Part shown: piece after piece, positions 37,463-49,495 of the stretch
How positions within the stretch are numbered: the first letter of the stretch is position 1
Layout of the letters: each line of letters opens with the position of its first letter
NCBI GenBank assembly: GCA_936450465.1
Contig: OW388300.1
Span: 39,836,358-39,900,357, forward strand
Direction: 5' to 3'
From: Gibbula magus
Lineage: Eukaryota > Mollusca > Gastropoda > Trochida > Trochidae
Length of the DNA stretch: 64,000 nucleotides
The notes under the pieces: model-generated
What the model saw: only the letters and a program-made list of their open reading frames with translations
What the model was told of the DNA's origin: nothing
Databases searched by the model: none
Translations under genes and position numbers: made by a program

Positions 37463-38439
37463 TCATCAGGTTAATCAGTGAGATGGATGTTACTTCTTAC
37501 TTTAATTTAGAACGATTTGTTTCTGTTGATAACATTATTCATTCACTCACTTTTCCTTTCATTCATCACTTAATACTTATTCACGGTTTCCTTTTGCACA
37601 TTTCTTTTCTATACTCGCTTATACTTTACATTAATTCTTCTTCATTTACATCCTAATTCACTCAATTAAATTCACCATTTTCATTCAAATTTATAAGTTT
37701 CACAATAATTTCTTCTGTGAATATTTATCAGCTTTCATTATCTTATTCAATACATTTATTGTTAAATAATTCACTGACTTCTAAATTGCTTTATTAATTT
37801 CTTCAAACATTCATAATATATGTCATTTCTCCCTTAATTCATATAATTTAAATTAATTTCCATTTCTTAATCATATCCTTTAATTCATTGTTACTGTTCT
37901 AAGAAATTCATTTGAGTATTATATTCCTCTACTTCATAGATATTTTTCATCATACTAAACAAAATTGTAAATCTCATTTAGTCTGGTAAATCTTTATAGA
38001 ACCTCTTTCTCAAACATAAGAATATACAAAAGACTTAAAATATGGCTCAATGATTTCATCTTGGCAGCTGTAGTATCCATCAAACATTGGTACAAGGTTA
38101 TTGAAATAATAGCAAACTATGTAAGCACTGAACCTGTTTAAAAGTATATTTTTACTTTGCAAAAGTCAACCAAATGAACATCATGGTGATGCCAAACTTT
38201 CATACATTGATCACATGACTTGTAACCATAGAGACCAAATTAAAACCACCTTGATAAAATTTGTGAAACAATAACAAAATGTGTTTCTGTTGAACCTGTC
38301 ATGGTACATTCTACTTCCAATTCAACTTTCTAAATTCCAACAAACGTGCTCAGGCTGTATATTTTAGCTTCTTTTGCTGTAAAGAAGACCTGAGTGACGT
38401 GGATTAAATAAATAACCTCAGTTAATTCACAGATAAATT
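37463..38439. other. AT-rich non-genic stretch
   Basis: The start (37540-37680) is pyrimidine-rich with many 'attcattc' words. No gene. Confidence 0.5.
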
Positions 38440-38560
38440 TGTGATTTACGTATCAGAGTAATCACACTGCGTGTGTTTATGCAGATAGATAAGCAGGGTC
38501 TAATGCAAACTCCCGGTCACATCCCTATCTGTATAGAGAGGGATGTGTTGCTGAGGGTTA
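38440..38560. promoter_or_regulatory. Possible regulatory segment with a 9-bp inverted repeat
   Basis: Contains homeobox-like TTAATT and TAATGCAAAC, GATA words (AGATAG, GATAAG), and the inverted pair CACATCCCT (38518-38526) / AGGGATGTG (38539-38547) with a 12-base centre. Motif crowding is suggestive only. Confidence 0.3.
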
Positions 38561-40739
38561 TGTTGACTGGTTCCATGTCTCTTCCATTCCAGCCTTCAAT
38601 TTGTCAGTGTTCTCTTCAAACAAGAAGTAGGTTAGCCTGACCATATGTTTTCATCTGCAACATGTTATTAGGACTCCATGGTGCTTCCATTGCAGCCATC
38701 AATTCATACTAACATATAGGCTCTACAAAAAATTTTCCTTCTCATATTTCATGTGATCAGTATTTTCTTTTAAGAACACCAATCTCCCGACTGACTTTTA
38801 CTTCTGAGTCAATCACCAATCTCAATTGCCAGTTTACCTATGAACTGTACTCAATTTCAATATATGCTGTTGATTTATGAAAAAATATTGAAAATTTAAG
38901 AAAAAGTTTTGATGCAAAAATATGGTTATGAAGACACTTTCTTTATCTGAATTTCTTTTTTATGTCACTGATGTTAAATAATATTATCCATGATCATTTT
39001 CATTTTAAAATTATTTTGTTCCATCAATCACAATATTAGGCTTATGAATATGCACTATAAATACCTATTATTATTATTAACATGGGAAAAGTGAAAAGAT
39101 GACGTTAAACAAGTGTTTTAACACAAACCATCATCATTAAACATGGGAAACATATATTTTGGATCTTTTCAAGTTGACTGTTCATTAAGTCATTCCCAAT
39201 GTAGCTTTCAATTTGTCAGTGTTTTATTCAAAACAGATGCAATCTTGTTTCGTTAAGCATGGAATCATTCAAGAATACTTATCAAATTGGGAAGAGGCAA
39301 GGACAGAATGGACAACCTTGCGCTCTCCTCTTCACATCATTGGAACTAAAGAGTTACCAGATGTCAACATAATTTTATTTCTAAATGCAAATCTTGTTTT
39401 AACTTTGGAAAATTGGTTCCTGGAATTGGAATCCCAGTGGACATAAATTACTCTTTGGTAAAATCTTTGAATTTAGAATTCAAAGAAATTCCCCCAAAAA
39501 CTCATAAGAATTACTTCAGGTCAACACGGACATTGAGAAAGAAACCTGGTTTACATCAAATTTGTATTCCTTTTCACTTAGATATATTGCTACAAAGAAA
39601 AAATCTATGTCAAAATGTCCTTTTCCAAAACATATAAATATACACTATCTTCAAAAGTAATTTACCTTTAAGTGAATTTTAAGTACCTTCTTTTTAAACG
39701 TTAAAAGTGATTTATATCTTAAACACAACAAACTTAATTCAATTAAAATGGTGAATGTTAAGTGTTTAACACAAAAACATGAACGTACACGAAGCATTTC
39801 CTTTAACCAGGCAATTATCCTGCTCTTAAGAAGATCTGGGCACTAATTTCTCGAAAATTGGTATAACCACCGCCAATTACTAAAAGTTCCTTTTACGAGG
39901 GTTTGTAGTTTTGTCGACCGAGTACATCTGACACTGGGTAACCTCGAAATTAGCATCCTACGAGACCAACCGTTTTCTCTCCTCAAACCACGCTAAGCCT
40001 AAAATTGCTCTTTCATGTTTAATTACTTAACACACCAGGTGAAATAAGCCAATCACCGAATAGCAAGAATGATGCTATCCACACCACTGCTTATTCCTCA
40101 CAGAAGCGAAAACATGTTTCCTGACGACTTTTTTTAACCAGAAAATATTTAAAAGGGTGATGTACTCATTCCCTTCAGAATAAAACGATAGATATATTGA
40201 GAGAAGTGTGCAAACACCTGCGAACATCATGGAAAATTCAAGATGGGGAATTCGTACTGTTACATTGTGTTACACATTTATATGTGATCCAAATTTTAAA
40301 ATCTCCCTTCTTTTAAACTACGCTAAACAGTAATTTTGGTTTAGTGCAAAATTTATGTCAGTTTAATGGAAGAGAATTATATATACACGGTTAAATATAT
40401 TTGGACTCTAAAATTATAATTCTTGCTCCATACATCTGTTCAAAACAGTCCCTTTTACAAAAATTTTATTTAAACAAAACTCATACATAAAACATCTGAT
40501 CATTAGGAAATTATAGATTTTAAAAATTCTTGCTTGAAGTTAATTTTCTTATTCTCAATCAGTCAAAAGTAACTTACATTTAAATCATACATACGATTAC
40601 AGTGAAGAGCAAACTTTAATATTCAAGGCAGATAATTACAAATTGTTTTATATATTTCACAAGTCAAAGGTGAGAATCAAACAGGAGAACTTATAGATAA
40701 AGAAAAAGTAACATCCAATTCTAGGCATAAAATTAACTC
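38561..40739. other. AT-rich non-genic stretch
   Basis: Two overlapping plus-strand frames (39213-39446 and 39413-39637) are open for 74-77 codons. Codons are AT-rich and no motif is recognisable. Not called. Confidence 0.45.
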
Positions 40740-41195
40740 TAAATAATGTCTATATGAACTTAAAAACTCGAAATTCAATGTATGAAATTACAAACTGCTT
40801 TAAACAATTTGTATCTGAACTTGATATATAACACTTTAACATTATAAACTGCTTGTAGCTGAACTTAAAATATTATATTAAAAGCTTAAAATTATAAACA
40901 AATACAACATTTTAGCCATAAAATCTGAACTTGAAATATATAACATTTTAGCCATAAAATTATAAACTGCTTTAAACAATTTGTATCTGAACATGAAATT
41001 AGACAATAATCCATAGAATTATAAACTGTTTTAAACAACTTTTATCTCAACTTGAAATATGATTCAAGGCATGAAATTATAAACTGCTTTAAACAATTCA
41101 ATTGTAGCTGAACTTGAAATATAAGATTCAAAGCATGAAATTAAAAAGTGCTTTAGACAATTTGTATCTGAACTTGAAATTAGACAATAAAAGGT
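40740..41195. repeat. Degenerate about 60-75 bp repeat
   Basis: 'gaaattataaactgctttaa' and 'tatctgaacttgaaat' alternate six or seven times with irregular spacing. Confidence 0.8.
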
Positions 41196-43046
41196 TAGTC
41201 TGTCATCCAGACCCTAGAGCAAAAATTTAATGGAGCCTTCATAAGTCTAAGAAATGCCAGTTTAGTTGCCTCAGCTCTAAAACTAAGTATTGTTCAGGTC
41301 TCCCATTTTTATTTCCTCAAATATGGAAAAATAAAATATGAGTAAAAAAACAATTTTTTTCAGGGACTATATGTTAGTCTACATAAAGGTGTGCCTCGCC
41401 TCAAACTGCACTGAAGAATGATAGTCAACAGCAAACTTAGCATATAACCTTACCTGAGGGTATTTTAAAGGCTTACGTACACTAATGAACTGAGGTACAT
41501 AAAATGCTTAAATATAAAGGGTAAGTTGATGACTTCCTGTAGGTAAGCTAGCTCCATGGAACCTGGTACTCACATCTAGATAAATTAAAGTTGAAAAACT
41601 TTAAAATGGGTACTTTAAGCAATTTTATGATGTTACTAAAGGATGAAGAGAAATTCCTATCTTGAATTGAGTGTACCTTCATTCTCTAATCTTAATGTGA
41701 CTATCAGATACAAGCAGTAAAACTGATGAGTCAGGGCAAATAGTTTAGGCTTGGTAACCTATCCTTAGTGGAAAAAAATTGCAAAAACTTTAAATTGACT
41801 TATCAAGGTACGTACTTGAAGAACTGGAATATAAAATGACTATTCTTGTTCTACTTTTACAGGAATGATCTTGAAATCTCTTTGAGGTAATTTCATTTAC
41901 AGATATCATGAGCAAATCTTTAATGTATATACAATTTAAAAATTGTATATTCTGTACAAAATGTGTTTCAATATTAATAACAAAATATTTTGAAAGGTTA
42001 CAATTCTGCAAGTTTGTAAAAAATATATATTATATAGAATATAGCATATTTAATTTAAAACATTTTTGTTAGAATAAAGAAAGAATTTTATATACATCAT
42101 ATTCTTAACTGAAGATATCCAAATTACAAATAAATAGAAACAGTTGTTCCCAAATTCAAACAAATAAGTATTCAATAGATTAATATATAATTACAGATAA
42201 TTTGAAAATCTTTGAATGTTTTTTTAATAATTAGAAATTTCATTACATTAAAAAAATACCAAACTCATGAAATTTTAAAATTTTATTCTACATGAACTAG
42301 AATGCCAGATATAAATTATTCAAAAGTTTTTAAATTTTAAATTTTTCTTCTCTCAGCTGTATCTTAAATTGTTTTTTAAATTACAACCGAAGTTTAAAAA
42401 AACCCAGTAAAAATCCAACAAAAGCTCATAAATAAATTACAAAACCACATTTGTCGAAATCTCCATTTTTTAATCTTGGTGCTTGAAATTTTTTCCCCAA
42501 AGCTATCAAACTTTCAAACTTTCAAATTTTCAACTAATCTTTTTTTTATCTTCTCATTTTCCCGAAACCACATGGCCCGTTTCAGCAAAGTGTTGTTAGA
42601 TTACATTAGTAAGTGCTCTGCCTATAACAACAATCAATCACTCCTGCCATCCAGCCACAGGATCTATAGATTCCTGTATTAATATTTTATTGACCATAGC
42701 CATATGACAACTCTCCATGGCAGGCCGAGATAACGTTTTAGAATTCTCAAGAATTCAGTAACTCTCTTGAGTTTGAAACGATCAATGGAAAGACTGTGTA
42801 TAAGGAACTCGATAGAATTTTTAAATGAGCTTAGTCGTTGAATAAGAGACAATCTGATACAGAGAACAGTGATGTATATACATTTTTCTCTCAAGATATT
42901 GGTAACTATATTAAATTTTATAATTAAGGACAAATTAATGACTTTGTATTTCAATATTGCTATGTTTCCTTTATACAGACAAAAGTAAAATAAAACTAGA
43001 AGGTGTTTTTTAGTATAACAAATCTCTCCCCCTTCTATCCACTAGC
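41196..43046. other. AT-rich non-genic stretch
   Basis: No gene or repeat that I can support. Confidence 0.5.
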
Positions 43047-43473
43047 GTTCGGCTTCGGATCAAGAGGTTCGGGGTTCGAATCCCGCCCTGGCTTTTAAAA
43101 AATTAAGGATGACAAACTATCATGTGTTCTTCTCTGGGTAACATCAACTGAAAGTCCAAGCAGGGTGGGGGGCGGGATAGCGCAGTGGTTCGGCTTCGGA
43201 TCAAGAGGTCCGGGGTTCGAATCCCGCCAGGGGCACGGTAACTTTGTCTGCAGTAGAGAACTGTTCTACACGCAGTAAGGTTTGGGTGCAATGCTACACT
43301 GAATTTCAGGGTAGTCCCATCCATGGTTTGATAGTTCCAGCCGTTGCTCGCAGGTTTCACCGCAATGCATAGCTAGATGGCGTTGCGGGCTTTCTCCTTG
43401 CCATATAATACTAGCAGCCGCGATATAAGTGAAATACTCTTGAAAGCAGCGTTAACCCCAACCCACCTCACCT
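43047..43473 (+). mobile_element. SINE copy 1, with two tandem tRNA-like heads
   Basis: Order: a 3' part of a tRNA-like head (43047-43087, ending in B box GGTTCGAATCC), a linker of about 80 bp, a fuller tRNA-like head (43171-43228, GGCGGGATAGCGCAGTGGTT then GGTTCGAATCC), a body, and a tail with ATATAAGTGAAATACTC and CCACCTCACCT. T-arm pairing is imperfect, so these are Pol III-type SINE heads and not working tRNA genes. A second copy lies in reverse at 44491-44912. Confidence 0.85.
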
Positions 43474-44490
43474 CTATGCACTCACCTTAGCAACTTCAAA
43501 CAGTTAATTTATTTAGAGTTATCACCCTTCAAAAACAAGTCCGATTTGTTGCTATGGAAACAGAACAAAATCAAATTGAAAAAAGTTAAAACCCCAAAAG
43601 GCATATCTATATAATATTGAGAGACAGTATACACATTTTGGAAACAAAACGGGACATATCAACCAAAATGTCTCCTGAACCTTGGAGACACTGTTTTCTC
43701 AAGATATCAGTATCTGAGAATAGTAATTTGACATACCAAGTATCAGGAACATTGTGAAGTTTGTGACTGGCTATGAACAGGCCAAGTATAGGAAACTTGG
43801 TAGAGTGTGAGACAATGGAAGGAAAGCATGGGTATTTGAAAAATGGTTTCAGGACAAAACTAATACAAGGCAATTAAAAAGATTTTCACAAGATATGGTA
43901 GCATTTACATGAATGCGACTATATATCTCATGAATAATAATTTTGATTTTCTCAAAAAATGCAATCAGTATTTTAAAGCTTATCAACTCTTGACATACAC
44001 CAGCCATGCGAGCCACCAATCCGAACATCTTCACATATTTTCATCTCTTAGTTTAAGTTCAGAAAACTTAACGCTAACATTAACACGTAAAGAAAGAGCA
44101 AATTGTCTGCTGAATGAAAACTCTGAATGAAAAACCTGAAGATACGTTCCCAAGCCCAGAAACAGGTGTAGGACGGCTGGCTGGTAATACCCTGCAGATG
44201 AATCTTGTGATGCATCGATGCACAATTTCAAACGATTACTCAGAGATAAGGTTTCTTTCTTAAGGAACGGTCTAACAGAGTTACTGAAAATAAAATGAGA
44301 TATCAGTCTTTGGTGATCAATTGACAATACCAACTTTGCATAAAAGGGAGAGCAGATGCAAATTATGATATGAAGATTCACTGCCAGGTCTAGAGGGAGA
44401 GGGGATTTTGAAAATTTTGCATGTAAATTTGATGGACAAAATTTCTTGTCATGCCCATGAGAATGAAAAGAGAAGTCAATTAGTAAAGCA
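43474..44490. other. Unique spacer between inverted SINE copies
   Basis: About 1 kb without features; the minus-strand 187-codon frame reaching into 44594 is mostly translation of the GGTGA repeat. Confidence 0.6.
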
Positions 44491-44578
44491 GGTGAGGTGA
44501 GGTGAGGTGAGGTGAGGTGAGGTGAGGTGAGGTGAGGTGAGGTGAGGTGAGGTGAGGTGAGGTGAGGTGAGGTGAGGT
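44491..44578. repeat. (GGTGA)n pentanucleotide microsatellite
   Basis: About 17-18 uninterrupted copies forming the 3' tail of the reverse SINE. Copy 1 has only about two CACCT units at the same place. Confidence 0.97.
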
Positions 44579-44912
44579 TTAACGCCGCTTTCAAGAGTAT
44601 TTCACTTATATCGCGGCTGCTAGTATTAAGGCACTGCGGTGAAACCTGCGAGCATCGGCTGGAACTAGCGAACCATGGGTGGTACTATGCTGAAATTCAG
44701 TGTAGCATTGCACCCAAACCTTACTGCGTGTAGAACAGTTCTATACTGCAGACAAAGTTGCGGTGCCCCTGGCAGGATTCGAACCCCGGACCTCTTGATC
44801 CGAAGCCGAACCACTGCGCTATCCCGCCCCCCACCCTGCTTGGACTTTCAGTTGATGTTACCCAGAGAAGAACACATGATAGTTTGTCATCCTTAATTTT
44901 TTAAAAGCCAGG
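44491..44912 (-). mobile_element. SINE copy 2, reverse orientation, expanded pentanucleotide tail
   Basis: Read on the minus strand: 'ccctggcttttaaaaaatta' (same start as 43086 in copy 1), linker, tRNA-like head, body, and tail of about 18 CACCT units. Compared with copy 1 it lacks the first tRNA-like head and about 25 bp near the tail. The tail is the (GGTGA)n run listed separately. Confidence 0.85.
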
Positions 44913-44942
44913 GAAACAAAGTCTACAAGGCAAGGCTCATAT

Positions 44943-45037
44943 TTTCGAAGCTCTCTTAGCACTAAGATCGGCGTAAGTGCCATACATTAACATTGACTTA
45001 CGACTGTCTTAGCACTAAGACAGCTTTGAAAACATGG
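44943..45037. mobile_element. Short foldback element
   Basis: The left half 'ttcgaagctctcttagcact' pairs with the right half 'agcactaagacagctttgaa'; 'ggcgtaagt' also pairs with 'acttacga'. It is an imperfect inverted repeat of about 95 bp containing the palindromic word TCTTAGCACTAAGA. The tandem units at 16.2 kb look related. Confidence 0.65.
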
Positions 45038-45599
45038 ACCCAAGTCTACAACAGTCAGGCTCTGACAACCTGCACATCTTAGAGGCTCCTTTTTATTTTT
45101 GTAAATTTTATTTAAATTTAAAAACTTTTAAAAATTAATTTCAGAGTCTAAATGTCAGATGTGTGAGAGTGGTTCATATATCAGTGAGGTTGCATACTCA
45201 ACCAGTTGGTTACTAAAACGTGATGAAATGCGTTACGTTACCTTGTGAGTGTTTACTCATAGACGGCAAGGAATTCAATATGTTTGGAAACATTGCTGTC
45301 AATATTGTTTTCACTTGTCCTATTTTCGCAAATTTGCCTATGAGAAACCTGATTTCTCATTTTTAATTTCTGATGGATGTATACATTTGATATGGGTATT
45401 ATGTTGCCCAATACATAAAGTATACTATACAGCTATCAATAATTATAAAATGAATTACATAAATCGTACAAAAGAAAAAATAATCTGGAAAAGCAAAACA
45501 TTCATTTAACCATCAGATATTTTCCCTACAACAACTAAAAACACCTCATGCTCCCAGAATTTTAATGACAGCTAAAGGATATAATCTATTGAGCAACAT
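45038..45599. other. AT-rich spacer
   Basis: No supported feature. Confidence 0.5.
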
Positions 45600-45935
45600 A
45601 CAATCAATTCGCTAATTATTCCGAGAATGCTCGTTAAGGGTTAATAATGTATTTTTTTAATGCATCATCTCGGCCAGCATTGCCAAGTATCTGAGTTACC
45701 TGGGAAAGCAATTTGTCTGGCAAAATTGGCGGCGGCTCATCGACTCGTCATCAATATTTCCACCGACTGATTAATCTCAATTTGTCTTTATTCTTGGCTG
45801 CTATTAATCAATAGATAAAACTAATTTCTGGATTTGGAGGCAAACCAGACTGGCAGCTTCTGGTCCAGGGTATAAAACGAGAACACACATGATGTGAGAC
45901 AAGCCCGATTAATTAGCAGGTATGAGTTGGTTGTT
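45600..45935. promoter_or_regulatory. Putative enhancer / conserved non-coding element with a TATA-like box
   Basis: The segment is less AT-rich and less repetitive than its surroundings. It is dense in transcription-factor-like words: CTAATTATT, CTGATTAATCTC, TATTAATCAATAG and CGATTAATTAG (homeodomain/Otx types), TCATCAATATTT, TTGGCTGC (NFI-like). A TATAAAA box at 45871-45877 stands about 50 bp before an ATG at 45922. No coding potential follows that I trust. Enhancer function is inferred from composition only. Confidence 0.4.
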
Positions 45936-46079
45936 GAAGCCAATCGACGTGGCTAGAATAGACGAGGGTTTGAAATATAAATCTGCAACACTGAAACATA
46001 AATCCCTATCCTTGGACAGAATAAACAGGAGACCATGGCTCTGTGTGGAGAAATATCATGTTATTGGAAAACTTGTTTA

Positions 46080-46440
46080 TTGCACAACGGAACATGCCAA
46101 CCATGTCTAACGATTATTTTATACCATGTCTACTGCATCAATTACACAATTTCAGACTCAAGAGAGAATATTTCTTGAGAGAAATGTCATACAATAGGAA
46201 ACTAGCTTATCTAACAAGACAAGGTTAACTTGTCCCATTATTGTTTTATCGCATGTTTACTGAATTAATTGATTATGCAGTTCGAGAAAAAATATTTCCT
46301 GGAAAGATGGCCAACCTCTTTGTTTACCATCCTGAATGATTGTTTTCTAACATGTCTAACATTGTTTTCTAACATTTCTATCACATTAATTACGGAATCG
46401 AGGAATAATATTTTCAGGAAGTACAAGTTTCTTCATGATA
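46080..46440. repeat. Degenerate tandem repeat, about 120-130 bp
   Basis: Three related blocks of the form 'attgttttataccatgtcta' plus 'atcaattac-ca-tt' plus 'gagagaatatttct(t/g)g(a/g)'. Heavily diverged. Confidence 0.55.
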
Positions 46441-47229
46441 TTTACAATCCGAACTAAAACAGATTCCAGTTCTTACAATGTTTTAATAACGTCTACCTAA
46501 TCTGTTATGTTGTTAGGAAAATATTCCAATGTAAGACTTAATAAGCATAAATATAAACACAAATATTTTGTCTGGGATATTGAACAAATGTATTGACGTC
46601 AATATCAGGTTTAGATTTTAAATAATTGATTGCTGTGTCTGCAACAAGAACAAGACTTACTGTCTTGGAAAACGATATTACGAATTTTAAAAGTAAAAAT
46701 ATCATTACCGTTTTTGACATATTAAGCGCCAAAGGCTCTTTGAAAATTGGAAGATGGGGACACTTATTTAAACTGACCAGTAAGTAAAATGCTTGGACAT
46801 TTTCGATCAACATTCAGAAAAAAGAAGATATATATTTCAGAATCAATTTTGCAATATCATAGTTTTCAAATATAATGTAACATAATTCAGATATCAACAT
46901 AGTACATAGGTTTAGAAAGGGGTGCTTAATTTCTCTTGAGTTAAAAACGTGGTATGGTGCGCTTATAGAAAGAGGACGTTTATTATGTTGAAGACGGTAA
47001 TTGTAACAGACACTGAAACCATGCAAAGAAATTCTTTCTGTCATATGATTTATCATGATCTAAATAACACAGACATGAATGGAAAATGATTATATCTTAT
47101 GGAAAGTTGCTTAATTGGAAGAATCTTCTTCATCATATATGACATTTGTTCTATCCTTAATGAAATATCACTCGAAGCATTTTAAGATTGAAAATAATTC
47201 TTTAGACATCTTCATCTTAGTGGTCAACG
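46441..47229. other. AT-rich spacer
   Basis: Two minus-strand frames (80 and 91 codons) without recognisable content. Not called. Confidence 0.45.
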
Positions 47230-47945
47230 TAAACCATCAGCCCTACAAACATTACATCATTAAAATCTAAATGGTCATGATGAAAAATTATGTAGTACTA
47301 CAGATATCTTCAATACCTTTAAAATCATCATGGTTCACCATTAGCCCTATACACATCACATCATTAAAATCTTCATGGTCATGATGAACAATTATTCTAC
47401 AGATATCATCAATACCTTTAAAATCATCATGGTTTACCATTATCCTTATACACATCATATCATCAAAAATCATTATGGTCATTTTAAACCATTTACCCTA
47501 CAGGCACACTACCATTATAATCATCATGGTCATCGTAAACCATTGTCCCTTCAGATATCATATCATTTAAATCATCATGGTCATGATTGAACATTAGTTC
47601 TATAGATATTATCAATACCATTATAATCATCATGGTAAACCATTAGCCCTACAGACATATCATTATAATCATTGTGGCCATTTTAACCATTAGCCCTACA
47701 GGATTCTACCATTATAATCATCATGGTCATCGTAAACCATTGTCCCTTCAGATATCATATCATTTAAATCATCATGGTCATGATTGAACATTAGTTCTAC
47801 AGATATTATCAATACCATTATAATCATCATGGTAAACCATTAGCCCTACAGACATCATATCATTATAATCATTGTGGCCATTTTAAACCATTAGCCCTGT
47901 ACAGATGTAATACCATAATAATCATCATGGTCAACCATTAATGCA
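47230..47945. repeat. About 65-bp tandem array with a 197-bp higher-order unit
   Basis: Basic unit 'aatcatcatggtcat...aaaccattagccctacagacatcat'. Near-identical 197-bp blocks start at about 47514 and 47711. Earlier copies are more diverged. Confidence 0.9.
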
Positions 47946-49162
47946 GTCTGATTAAATCGACCCTGTTCCGAGGAATAAAATCTGCAGAATAATGCATCAA
48001 CTGGGATACTATCTATCGGAATCTGATAGATGTAAACTAATTGGCACAGCTTCCACAGCAAATTCATCATAAATACATTGCTTAAATAGTGAAATGGCAT
48101 GCTTTTGAACTTTGAGAATCTGGCTTAAAATTTTCAAAGTAAAAAGAACACCCAGTAATGCTTGAAATCCACATATGCAACAAAGCAAATCAAATCAAAA
48201 CCCAGGAATTTCATACTTATACTTTTTGCTCTTTTCTGTGTTTCTAAATCATCATGTTTTGCTAGAGTTCTAAGGATATGGATACTTTACACAAGCAGAC
48301 CATGAATTGCTGTTGGCGGTATGTAAGTATTTTGTGTACATACGATTAGTCAAGTGCTTTAGAGCAAGTTTTATAAACATAGACATGTAACTGCTGAAAT
48401 CTTATCTTTATAGAACAGCATTATGCTTCCTCACATACTGAACTGAAACAAATGATCTAAAAAATCTAAAATTTGAGAAAAATAAAATCATAGAAGTACA
48501 GAGATCTTTTGACTTTTTGAATGAACCTACTTCAAAGACTGAATTTTCTTAGCTATGATCACATTGTAACGAGTTGTAAAACTGTGAATCTTGTTTCAGA
48601 ATTATACAAACATGAAAATAAATTTTTAGTTTTGCTGAATCATCTTTCGATTATTTTATGTAAACTTTTCCTATATACATAGTCTTTGCACCCAACTATC
48701 ATTAAAAAACCATTTGCTGATTCTGAAGAAACTTGCTCCAGCTTTATATCAACAAAATAGTTCAAGGTGTCACTGCATCAAACTTCTTACAAATAATTTT
48801 CTGAAAATGATACCATTTATATTTTAAAGACTCCCTTACTAAAATGCTAAGCATTAAATGCTAAGCATGAACATTATAGTTTTGAATATTCCTGAAATTG
48901 AAAAACTTTCATGCATGGCAATCAGTAGCCTTCAGATGCATGCATAGAATTATTGAAACATTTGTTCAAATTCCATCCTGAAAAAAAAAGTATACCAACA
49001 TGGAAAACATTGGCATAAAAACGTATCTGCATTTTCTTGTTGCACAATTTGAAATTTAATCCTGAAAAAGAGAAAAATTAATGAGTGTGCATCAAAATTT
49101 CAAACTGAAACCATTGTACCTCTCTGAGAGAGACATGAAATTTGAAAATCTCAAATACCAGT
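47946..49162. other. AT-rich, probably intronic, stretch
   Basis: No gene seen. It would lie in the intron following the 49266-49495 exon. Confidence 0.5.
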
Positions 49163-49259
49163 AAAATGGTCCACTCTGAAAAAAACAACCAATCAAAATG
49201 GTCCACGCTTAAAACAACCAATCAAAATGGTCCACTCTTAAAACAGCCAATCAAAATAA
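49163..49259. repeat. About 29-32 bp repeat, three units, each with a CCAAT word
   Basis: 'atggtccac(t/g)ctt' recurs at about 49166, 49198 and 49227, each followed by 'acaaccaatcaaaa'. It lies immediately downstream of the 49266 splice donor on the minus strand. Confidence 0.85.
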
Positions 49260-49265
49260 GCCTAC

Positions 49266-49495
49266 CTGTGCGACCTTCTCTGATACATTGTGTTTCATGT
49301 TAGCCACGCCCGGCAACAGGATTCCCTTCGAAGCGGCTGGCAACACTCCATCCTTACTGGTCGAGTCTTTCTTGAGTCCATCCACCGTCAAGTTGCTGAG
49401 ACTGTCCGTGAACTGTTTCATCCGATGTTTGGCGAGTTCCGAATCACTGGATGCTTGGTTGATGAAGTTGGCCTTGACATGGTTAACTGCTGGCC
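49266..49495 (-). CDS. Internal coding exon of an unrecognised minus-strand gene
   Basis: This is the clearest coding piece in the window. On the minus strand an acceptor 'cccaattttgtccacag' precedes 230 bases open in one frame that end at gcacag^gtaggc. It enters with two bases of a split codon and exits in phase 0, giving 76 full codons. Codons are rich in third-position G/C (AAG, GCC, AAC, TTC, ATC, CTC, GTG) against an AT-rich background. The peptide is soluble, polar and Lys/Ser/Asp-rich (starts PAVNHVKANFINQASSDSE; middle KKDSTSKDG; end NVSEKVAQ). There is no signal peptide, membrane segment or recognised domain. The frame is also open upstream through the acceptor to an ATG at 49523 in poor context, so an alternative first exon is conceivable. 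The upstream intron carries an array of copies of this acceptor. Confidence 0.82.

Noticed and set aside
44031..44594. 187-codon minus-strand frame, the longest in the window
   Set aside because: Its first part is the translated GGTGA microsatellite and SINE tail. The remainder is AT-rich with no domain or conserved features.
45922..46110. 62-codon frame after the TATA-like box at 45871
   Set aside because: The distance from the TATA box to the ATG is plausible, but the frame runs into a degenerate tandem repeat and has no coding bias.
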